From: Collinsella aerofaciens
GTDB taxonomy: Bacteria > Actinomycetota > Coriobacteriia > Coriobacteriales > Coriobacteriaceae
NCBI GenBank assembly: GCA_008671135.1
Contig: RQAP01000034.1
Location: 1 to 12,414, forward strand
Length of the DNA: 12,414 bases
Direction: 5' to 3'
Below, one piece after another: positions 7,358 through 12,414 of the stretch. How positions within the stretch are numbered: the first letter of the stretch is position 1; each line of letters begins with the position of its first letter. A model generated the notes under the pieces. That model was not told the DNA's origin. It searched no databases and saw only the letters and a list, made by a program, of their open reading frames with translations. The translations under genes were made by a program, and so were the position numbers.

Positions 7358-7510
7358 GCCCCTGAGAGCCGCGGGAGCCGGGCGGCGCATATGAACTTTA
7401 TCGCGAGTTCCGCACGCAAAGGAAAGCACTTAATGTGCTTTCCGTCTTGCGCAGGACTGTAGAGCAGGAAAGTTCATATGCGCCGCCCGGCTCCCGCGGC
7501 TCTCAGGGGC
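7358..7510 (-). repeat. Long-armed palindromic element, copy 2 (42-bp perfect arms, inverted relative to copy 1)
   Basis: Left arm 7358-7399 and right arm 7469-7510 are perfect reverse complements (42 of 42). The core (7400-7468) is 69 bases, exactly as in copy 1, and matches the reverse complement of copy 1 at 61 of 69 positions. All eight differences fall in the apical stem (7421-7429 with 7435-7443 here) and form four base pairs changed on both sides. The 5-base loop, the lower stem and the internal loop are identical. Next to the core the arms of both copies share an NATAT-like stretch and a terminal TTT, while the outer arms have no obvious similarity. Minus strand marks a core orientation opposite to copy 1. 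Confidence 0.93.
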
Positions 7511-7607
7511 ATCTCTCATGCAAAAACTGTCGTGGGGTAAAGTCCAAGGTCAGTGGCGTTTTATACCGAGAAATCCAAAAAAGTTGAAAATTCATTACAA
7601 ATTTGCG
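7511..7607. other. AT-rich stretch upstream of the cstA promoter
   Basis: No gene is seen. The stretch becomes rich in A and T toward 7570-7604 (runs of A and T directly before the -35 box), which could act as an UP element for the promoter at 7608. Confidence 0.4.
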
Positions 7608-7636
7608 TTGACTTTAGGTAACTAAAGTTTCATACT
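7608..7636 (+). promoter_or_regulatory. Sigma70-type promoter of the cstA leader, with a palindrome in the spacer
   Basis: TTGACT (7608-7613) and CATACT (7631-7636) are 17 bases apart, an optimal spacing with a near-consensus -35, giving a start near 7643. Inside the spacer, ACTTTAG (7611-7617) and CTAAAGT (7622-7628) form a perfect 7-bp inverted repeat around GTAA. A protein bound there would block RNA polymerase, so it is a candidate operator. The regulator is unknown. Confidence 0.75.
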
Positions 7637-7707
7637 CCTTTTCAACCACTGGGGGATGTGAACACGCACGGATCGTTCGCATCATGATTGAAGGGGATTT
7701 CTTAGAC

Positions 7708-7752
7708 ATGTTCACGCATCAGCTAAACATTATCAGCGTAGTAATTATCTGA
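7708..7752 (+). CDS. Leader peptide MFTHQLNIISVVII, probable branched-chain amino acid attenuator peptide
   Basis: A 14-codon ORF (ATG 7708, TGA 7750-7752) lies in the cstA leader, 11 bases after AAGGGG (7691-7696). Seven of its last nine residues are branched-chain amino acids: Leu, Ile-Ile, Val-Val and Ile-Ile, coded CTA, ATT-ATC, GTA-GTA and ATT-ATC. This resembles the known leader peptides of ilv operons, where scarcity of charged tRNA stalls the ribosome and changes RNA folding. Codons 7716-7722 can pair with the region over the stop codon (7749-7755), as in segment 1:2 pairing of classical attenuators. The product itself is probably short-lived and without function; the act of translation is the sensor. 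Confidence 0.72.
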   Translation: MFTHQLNIISVVII

Positions 7753-7754
7753 TG

Positions 7755-7842
7755 CGGGTTAGCACATACAGCTAGCCCGTACGATAACGGGCGGCTGATG
7801 AAGATGAGGGCCGTCGAGCGCAACCGACGGCCCTCATTTTTT
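7755..7842 (+). terminator. Alternative hairpins and intrinsic terminator in the cstA leader (attenuator)
   Basis: The terminator is a 13-bp perfect stem (7804-7816 with 7825-7837), an 8-base loop and a run of T (7837-7842), placed after the leader peptide and 35 bases before cstA. Upstream are mutually exclusive pairings. Segment 7755-7763 can pair with 7771-7779 (9 bp, one G-T). Segment 7775-7780 can instead pair with 7787-7792. CATCAGC at 7717-7723 can pair with 7794-7800 or, shifted by one base, with 7749-7755. A stem that directly competes with the terminator's own arms was not found, so the switching path is unresolved. Confidence 0.75.
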
Positions 7843-7877
7843 ATGTCTAGGAAGTTCTTTTTAGAGGAGGAAATGTA

Positions 7878-9767
7878 ATGAACGGAGTTTTGCTCATGGT
7901 TGTGGCCGCGGCGGTGCTCGCCTGCGGCTATCTGGGCTACGGCCGCTGGCTGGCCAACAAGTGGGGCGTTGACAAAGAGGCCCTCACGCCGGCCAAGCGC
8001 ATGAAGGACGGCAACAGCTTCTCGCCCGTCTCCGCCTTCACCGCGTTCTCGCACCAGTTCAGCTCGATCTGCGGTGCTGGTCCTGTTACGGGTACGATCG
8101 TCGCCATGGCCTTTGGCTGGCTGCCCGTCGTGCTCTGGGTCCTCGTCGGCGGCATCTTCTTTGGTGCAGTCCACGACTTTGGTGCTCTGTACGCTTCGAT
8201 GAAGAACAACGGCAAGTCGCTCGCTCAGCTCATCGAGAAGTACATCGGCAAGACCGGCCGTCGCCTGTTCCTGCTGTTCTGCTGGCTGTTCTGCATCATC
8301 GTCATCGCCGCCTTCACCGACATGGTCTGCAAGACGTTCATGTTCACCCCGGCCGTTGACGCTTCTGGTGCTGCTACCGGTGCCATCGACTTCACCAAGT
8401 CCTATGCCGCCGGCTGCGCTGGTACCATCTCCATCCTGTTCACCTTCGTCGCTATCGCCTTTGGTTGGGCCCAGAAGAAGTTCAACCTTACCGGTGCTGC
8501 CGAGTTCGTCACCGGCGTGGTCCTCATGGTCCTCATGTTCGCCGTCGGTATGCAGTTCCCGGTCTACCTGGATAAGTTCCAGTGGTTCGCCGTCGTCATG
8601 GTCTACCTGGTCTTCGCTGGCGCTATGCCCATCCAGATGCTCAAGACCCCGCGTGACTACCTCACTTCCATCATGATGATCGTCATGATCGTCTGCGCTG
8701 TCCTCGGCATCGTCGTCTTGGGCGTCAACGGTCAGGCTACTATCACCGCTCCGGTCTTCACCGGCTTCTCCACTGCCTCCGGCATGATGTTCCCGGTCCT
8801 GTTCGTCTCCGTCGCTTGCGGTGCTCTCTCCGGTTTCCACAGCCTCGTTTCTTCCGGCACCTCTTCTAAGCAGGTCGAGAAGGAGCAGGACGCCGTCAAG
8901 GTCGGTTACGGCGCCATGATCGTCGAGTCCTTCGTTGGCATCCTTGCCATCATCGTCGCCGGCATCATGTTCTCCGATATGAACACCGCCGGTACTGGCG
9001 CTCTCAACGCCGGTGTCGCTTCCACCCCGTTCCAGATCTTCGCCGCCGGCATCTCCCGCGGTATGCAGGCCTTCGGTGTTGACGGCACGCTCGCTACCGT
9101 CTTCATGACCATGAACGTCTCCGCTCTGGCCCTGACCTCGCTCGACGCCGTCGCCCGCATCGCCCGCACCTCGTTCTCCGAGTTCTTTGCCCAGACCAAC
9201 GACGCCCTGGCCATCGAGTCCAAGGCCGGCTACATGAAGGTCCTCGGCAACCCCTGGTTCGCCACGGTCGTCACCCTGCTTCCCGGTCTCGCCCTCGCTT
9301 TTGGTGGCTATGCCAACATCTGGCCGCTCTTTGGTGCTTCCAACCAGCTGCTCGGCGGCATGACCATGATCACCCTCGCCGTGTTCTGCAAGTGCACCGG
9401 CCGCAAGGGTTGGATGCTCTACGTGCCCGTCGTCTTCCTGCTCTGCTGCACCTTCACCTCGCTGGTCCAGAGCGCCATGGGCTGCATGACCGCCGTCCAG
9501 GCCTACGGTTTCTTCGGTACCATCCCGGCTACCGCCACCACGGCCGCCGTCTCCGTCGCCGCCACCAAGGGCCTGCAGCTCGTCTTTGCCGTCCTGCTGA
9601 TGGTCCTGGGCCTCATCGTCGCCGTCAACTGCCTCAAGGAGTTCTTCGGCAAGGAGGCTGGCTCCATGCCCGACGAGGAGCCCGAGTGGTCCGATATGGG
9701 CAAGGCCGAGTACGGTCGCGCCGCTGCCGCCGAGGCTCCTGCCGACGCCGAGGCCGTCAAGGCCTAG
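7878..9767 (+). CDS. cstA: CstA-family transporter (carbon starvation protein A; peptide or pyruvate uptake)
   Basis: This 629-aa polytopic membrane protein belongs to the CstA family, whose E. coli members take up peptides (CstA) or pyruvate (BtsT). Family motifs are plain: GAGPVTG (66-72) followed by AVHDF (97-101), TPRDYL (257-262), CGALSGFHSLVSSGTSSK (314-331), GYGAMIVESFVGI (343-355) and LALTSLDAVARIAR in the last third. Many hydrophobic segments begin at residue 3, with no cleavable signal peptide evident. It ends in a charged Ala/Glu-rich tail of about 40 residues. A strong AGAGGAGG (7863-7870) precedes ATG 7878. It is shorter than the ~700-aa E. coli proteins. Codons are heavily skewed to NNC (ATC, GTC, TTC, GCC), unlike its neighbours, suggesting high expression. 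The leader suggests control by branched-chain amino acid supply, hence perhaps peptide or amino acid uptake; the substrate is not provable here. Confidence 0.92.
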   Translation: MNGVLLMVVAAAVLACGYLGYGRWLANKWGVDKEALTPAKRMKDGNSFSPVSAFTAFSHQFSSICGAGPVTGTIVAMAFGWLPVVLWVLVGGIFFGAVHDFGALYASMKNNGKSLAQLIEKYIGKTGRRLFLLFCWLFCIIVIAAFTDMVCKTFMFTPAVDASGAATGAIDFTKSYAAGCAGTISILFTFVAIAFGWAQKKFNLTGAAEFVTGVVLMVLMFAVGMQFPVYLDKFQWFAVVMVYLVFAGAMPIQMLKTPRDYLTSIMMIVMIVCAVLGIVVLGVNGQATITAPVFTGFSTASGMMFPVLFVSVACGALSGFHSLVSSGTSSKQVEKEQDAVKVGYGAMIVESFVGILAIIVAGIMFSDMNTAGTGALNAGVASTPFQIFAAGISRGMQAFGVDGTLATVFMTMNVSALALTSLDAVARIARTSFSEFFAQTNDALAIESKAGYMKVLGNPWFATVVTLLPGLALAFGGYANIWPLFGASNQLLGGMTMITLAVFCKCTGRKGWMLYVPVVFLLCCTFTSLVQSAMGCMTAVQAYGFFGTIPATATTAAVSVAATKGLQLVFAVLLMVLGLIVAVNCLKEFFGKEAGSMPDEEPEWSDMGKAEYGRAAAAEAPADAEAVKA

Positions 9768-9807
9768 TCGGTCGGACGGGTTGAATCTCTCATCCATATG
9801 ACTCGGA

Positions 9808-9846
9808 AAGACCGGGTCCGCAACGACGCGGACTCGGTCTTTTTTT
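9808..9846 (+). terminator. Intrinsic terminator after cstA
   Basis: A 14-bp stem with one G-T pair (9808-9821 with 9828-9841) closes a 6-base loop and leads into seven T residues (9840-9846). It isolates cstA from the next gene. Confidence 0.93.
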
Positions 9847-9887
9847 CATGCGAAAGCGGGTGACGCTCGAGTGTTCTCGCAGATGTT

Positions 9888-9917
9888 TTGCGTGGATAAG
9901 GGCGTGCGTTGTACCAT
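9888..9917 (+). promoter_or_regulatory. Putative promoter of the JetD-like gene
   Basis: TTGCGT (9888-9893) and TACCAT (9912-9917) lie 18 bases apart, with TG just before the -10 box. A start near 9924 gives a short leader before GTG 9952. The inverted repeat at 9910-9936 overlaps the -10 box and start site. The -10 match is moderate, so exact box placement is uncertain. Confidence 0.5.
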
Positions 9918-9936
9918 ATAGACGTATATGTGTACA
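9910..9936. promoter_or_regulatory. Operator-like inverted repeat over the promoter
   Basis: CATATA (9915-9920) and TATATG (9925-9930) are perfect reverse complements around GACG. Outside them, TGTAC (9910-9914) and GTACA (9932-9936) are also reverse complements, offset by a single base. The 11-bp half sites suit a dimeric DNA-binding protein, and the position over the -10 box and start suggests repression. The regulator could be any protein, including the gene's own product if its N-terminus binds DNA. Confidence 0.5.
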
Positions 9937-9951
9937 TATGAAAGGGGCCCC

Positions 9952-12135
9952 GTGGCCAAGACGGTATATTCCGATAATCAAAACAATGTCGATGCTTTGG
10001 CTGAGCGCCTGAGCAGCCAGACGTCGCTTTCTGCCGAGCGCGCCAAGCTGGTTGCCTACGACCTGCTCTGCCGCAAGGCGCTCAAGATTAAGTCGAGTGC
10101 GCTGGCGCAGATTTTCCGCTCCGTCGATAAGGAGTGCGACACCAAGGCGATGCGCGATGAGCTTATCGCGGCAAAGATCGTGACCAGGATCGAGGGTAGC
10201 GGCATTAACGGGCGCCCGGCGTTCTATACCATCAATGCCGAGATCCGCGATGCCCAAGAGCAGCCTGCCGAGTCCGTCGAGGGTTTTGTCGTCGAGGATT
10301 CCGCTGACGTGCCTGCTGTGGAAGAAGCTGCTCCGCGTGAGCATGTCGATACCGATGAGTTGCTCGATGAGAACGTCGTGCGTGCCTTTACGGCCAAGGC
10401 AGGACGCGGCGGTTTTGGCGGGGGTGGCAAGCGCGATGCGCAGCGCCGCGCCCAGCAGGAGCGCTTCCGTCGCGCCGTTGCTCGAAAGGGTGAGACGGAT
10501 GCTGAGGCTGTTGAGACCGAGGTTGCTGCCGAGTCGCAGAAGCCCGCGAGGGAGCAAAAGCCCGTGGAGGCCCAAGAGCCCAAGCGTCGTCGCGGTGCTC
10601 ACTTTAAGACTGCACAGCAGGATGCCGCGCGTGAGGTTGAAGAGTCTTCTGAGGTTGCAGACGATGTTGAGGAGTCTGCCAAGAAGGCTCCGGGTTCGTG
10701 TCGTCCCGGCCGCGGTTTTGCGGGGCGCGCGTATCCCGTAAGGCGTCAGGAGAAGAGCGAACCGGCTTCGACCACTCAGGGCGAGAAGGACGAGAAGGCC
10801 GTTGAGCCGGTGGCTCGCGAGCAAAAGCCTGTTGAGCCGCAGCTTGAGGTTGATGCCGAGGCCAAGGGCCAGCAGCCTACTGATGAGCAGACGGAGCAGG
10901 GCGCGTCGAGCAAGCCTCGCCGCCGTCGCCATCGTGGGGGCCGCAGTTCCCATGCCGAGACTGCGGCCGAGAAGACCACGCCGCAGAACGAGGATGCGAA
11001 GGCCGAGGTTTCTTCGGGGCAGCCTAAGCGCCAGCCGGCGAAGGAGAGCAAGTCCGTTCGTCAGCAGAAGCAGGCGTCTATGCCGAAGCGCGAGCGCAAT
11101 TCCCAAGGCGATTCTAAGTGCAAGTCTCAGAGGAAGCCGGAGTCTGCCGCAGCAGATACTGCTGCCCAGCAGCCCAAGTCGGCCGTTCACGGCGAGGCCT
11201 CGGCGTTTGCCCTTGCCCGCGTTTTAGGCAGGCAGCTGCTCAAAGTTGTCCCTACGCCCACGGCGCTCTCTAAGATCAAGGAGCAGCAGACACAGATCGT
11301 AAAGGTCGAGGGCAAGGACGGCAAAAAGGCTCCGCAGCGCACTCAGCACAACGAGATGTCCAACCGCAAGATTGCCGAGGAAATCGCAATCATCCAGGCT
11401 TGGATCGAGCAGAACCGAGGTGCCGATACGCCGGTTGCCTCGCGCCGCCAGCGTGCCTACCAGATCTTTAATGACGAGAAGGCTTTTGACGGCAAGCACG
11501 GTGAGCGCTTGATCAGGCGTATGACCGAAAAGGGCATCAGCATGCAGGCGATCAAGGTCGCCCCCAATCGCCCCGTGCACTTTACGGGCTTCTTTACGCT
11601 GGGCGCCGACAAGCCGTTCATTATGGTCGAGAACCTGGACACCTACGACGAGATCGTCAAGCTGCTGCGTGGCCGCAAGCACGCCAAGCTCTTTGGCATC
11701 AAGGTGGGCGGCGTGATTTTTGGCGGCGGATGCAAGGCGAGCGTCTCGCATGCCCTGGACGATTATCTGGCTGAGATTGGCTATCGCTTTAACTACGTCT
11801 ACTACGTAGGCGACATCGATCGCGAGGGCGCGCGCATTGTCGAGCAGGCTCGCAATGCCAATGTGGTTGAGATTCGCCTGCATGCCGGCATGTACCGTGC
11901 CATGCTCGCCGAGCATAAGCGTCGCGTGAAGGCCGGCGGCGAGTGCGAGCCCGCGGCTGCCAACCAGGGCGTGCCGCAGAACCTGGCGGCGACGATCAAG
12001 GATCTGCCCATGGTTACGCGCGTGCAGTTCCGCAACGTGCTGCGCGAGGGCGGGCGCATTCCGCAGGAGATTCTGATGACCGCAGACTATCGGGATGGCG
12101 ACTCGGGAAGCTTCGACCGCATGCTGAACAATTAG
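9952..12135 (+). CDS. JetD-like TOPRIM protein with possible winged-helix N-terminus and long disordered linker
   Basis: The start is GTG 9952, four bases after AAAGGGG (9941-9947); an upstream in-frame ATG at 9928 lies inside the operator and lacks a ribosome binding site. The 727-aa product has three parts. Residues about 28-97 look like a compact helical, possibly winged-helix domain ending in NGRPAFYTIN. Residues about 100-465 are a charged, Ala/Glu/Lys/Gln-rich, probably disordered linker with Arg/Gly-rich patches (GRGGFGGGGKRD, KPRRRRHRGGRSS) and a repeated AREQKPVE. Residues about 470-727 form a globular domain with IMVENLDTYD (E560), GGVIFGGGCKAS and YYVGDIDREGARI (D621, D623), the Glu and Asp-x-Asp layout of a TOPRIM fold, closest to the C-terminal domain of Wadjet JetD (DUF2220). 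JetA, JetB and JetC are absent nearby. Function unknown; nuclease or topoisomerase-like nicking is possible. The assignment is by eye. Confidence 0.7.
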   Translation: MAKTVYSDNQNNVDALAERLSSQTSLSAERAKLVAYDLLCRKALKIKSSALAQIFRSVDKECDTKAMRDELIAAKIVTRIEGSGINGRPAFYTINAEIRDAQEQPAESVEGFVVEDSADVPAVEEAAPREHVDTDELLDENVVRAFTAKAGRGGFGGGGKRDAQRRAQQERFRRAVARKGETDAEAVETEVAAESQKPAREQKPVEAQEPKRRRGAHFKTAQQDAAREVEESSEVADDVEESAKKAPGSCRPGRGFAGRAYPVRRQEKSEPASTTQGEKDEKAVEPVAREQKPVEPQLEVDAEAKGQQPTDEQTEQGASSKPRRRRHRGGRSSHAETAAEKTTPQNEDAKAEVSSGQPKRQPAKESKSVRQQKQASMPKRERNSQGDSKCKSQRKPESAAADTAAQQPKSAVHGEASAFALARVLGRQLLKVVPTPTALSKIKEQQTQIVKVEGKDGKKAPQRTQHNEMSNRKIAEEIAIIQAWIEQNRGADTPVASRRQRAYQIFNDEKAFDGKHGERLIRRMTEKGISMQAIKVAPNRPVHFTGFFTLGADKPFIMVENLDTYDEIVKLLRGRKHAKLFGIKVGGVIFGGGCKASVSHALDDYLAEIGYRFNYVYYVGDIDREGARIVEQARNANVVEIRLHAGMYRAMLAEHKRRVKAGGECEPAAANQGVPQNLAATIKDLPMVTRVQFRNVLREGGRIPQEILMTADYRDGDSGSFDRMLNN

Positions 12136-12137
12136 CT

Positions 12138-12166
12138 CCGCCGTTCTACCGAACGGCGGTCTTCTT
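12138..12166 (+). terminator. Intrinsic terminator after the JetD-like gene
   Basis: A perfect 9-bp stem CCGCCGTTC/GAACGGCGG (12138-12146 with 12151-12159), loop TACC, is followed by TCTTCTT (12160-12166). It starts two bases after the stop codon. Confidence 0.88.
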
Positions 12167-12174
12167 GACGCTGC

Positions 12175-12274
12175 GAGGGGCCCTGGCACGGCAATCTGAC
12201 GTTCAACTTCGGCGGCGCGACCAGAAGGTCAGCGCCGCCTTGTTTCACGTCACCTTGCCATACCAGGGCCCCTC
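12175..12274. repeat. Long-armed hairpin element of a second type
   Basis: GAGGGGCCCTGG (12175-12186) pairs perfectly with 12263-12274. The arm continues for eight more positions (12187-12194 with 12255-12262) with two C/A mismatches that would be G-U pairs in a minus-strand RNA. Inside, TGACGT (12197-12202) pairs with ACGTCA (12247-12252). A central stem pairs 12211-12218 with 12232-12239 and, past one bulged A, 12219-12222 with 12227-12230 around an AGAA loop. The layout (long outer arm, internal loops, apical hairpin) resembles the elements at 7082 and 7358, but the core sequence is unrelated. It follows the terminator of the preceding gene and lacks a T-tract. Confidence 0.8.
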
Positions 12275-12414
12275 TCGCTCATATGACCCAATCCGCTGTC
12301 AAGAGCCACAATGGCCCCGCCGACCGCTTGCAATCGGTCGGCGGGGCCTGCCGTTGAACCCGTCCCGGTCCGCCCCCGGCATGTCGTCGACGCCTTCGGC
12401 TCAGTCTCATATCC
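12275..12414. other. Right-edge intergenic sequence with a 14-bp palindrome
   Basis: No gene is supported to the window edge. A perfect 14-bp inverted repeat (12313-12326 with 12335-12348, GC-rich) encloses CTTGCAAT. Neither strand shows a T-tract after it, so it is not a clear terminator. The remaining 66 bases might belong to a gene that continues outside the window, but no motif is visible. Confidence 0.5.

Noticed and set aside
7154..7462. Open frames on both strands across the palindromic elements (7154-7462 plus, 7189-7419 minus)
   Set aside because: They run through inverted repeats whose paired changes argue for structure rather than protein. No ribosome binding site or domain was seen.
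7082..7510. Reading the two palindromic elements as ordinary bidirectional terminators or as REP/BIME repeats
   Set aside because: No T-tract flanks either arm, and the arms of 33 and 42 bp around a conserved 69-base core are far longer than REP units.
7719..9797. 692-residue open frame on the minus strand opposite cstA
   Set aside because: Its composition (strings of Gly, Asp, Glu, His) is what antisense reading of a strongly NNC-biased gene gives. There is no domain or credible start, and the + strand is unmistakably cstA.
9928..9951. ATG 9928 as the start of the JetD-like gene
   Set aside because: It lies inside the operator-like repeat, near the predicted transcript start, and lacks a ribosome binding site, while GTG 9952 has one.
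10480..11060. Repetitive Lys/Glu/Gln codons in the JetD-like gene as a possible tandem repeat or CRISPR-like array
   Set aside because: The repetition is at the level of amino-acid composition with only one short repeated motif (AREQKPVE). There are no regular spacers.
9790..11190. 466-residue minus-strand frame opposite the JetD-like gene
   Set aside because: It is rich in Leu and Arg as the shadow of the charged linker, runs through the cstA terminator and lacks any recognisable motif.

Overview
The window looks like a chromosome segment of a moderately high-GC Gram-positive anaerobe. Gene order, the style of the 5S rRNA tail and the fused tRNA-modification gene make a Collinsella-like member of the Coriobacteriia (Actinomycetota) my best guess; this is inference from pattern, not from a search. 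All convincing protein genes lie on the + strand.

Region 1 (1-136) is the 3' end of a 5S rRNA gene and its terminator, so the window begins at the end of an rRNA operon. Region 2 (about 187-7069) is a tightly packed housekeeping operon behind its own promoter: acpS (holo-ACP synthase), nnr (NAD(P)HX repair), alr (alanine racemase), a family 4 Fe-S uracil-DNA glycosylase, tsaE, and one long gene fusing TsaB, a RimI-like acetyltransferase and TsaD. TsaE plus the fusion supply most of the machinery for t6A37 tRNA modification.

Region 3 (7070-7877) is an 800-base intergenic region and the most unusual part. It holds two inverted copies of a 69-base core that are 61/69 identical. Each core is enclosed by long perfect inverted repeats (33 bp and 42 bp) whose sequences differ greatly between the copies, and the apical stem of the core carries four fully compensated base-pair changes. 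After these comes a sigma70-type promoter with an operator-like palindrome in its spacer, a 14-codon leader ORF ending in N-I-I-S-V-V-I-I, and a strong intrinsic terminator. This is the layout of a branched-chain amino acid attenuator, but it precedes a transporter gene of the CstA family rather than an ilv gene.

Region 4 is cstA (7878-9767) with its terminator. Region 5 (about 9888-12166) is a single transcription unit with an operator-like inverted repeat over its promoter. Its 727-aa product has a possible winged-helix N-terminus, about 365 residues of charged disordered linker, and a C-terminal TOPRIM-like domain resembling JetD of the Wadjet system, with no jetA, jetB or jetC in the window. 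It is closed by an intrinsic terminator. A third long-armed hairpin (12175-12274) with an unrelated core follows, then a 14-bp palindrome.

No CRISPR array, tRNA or recognisable transposase was seen.
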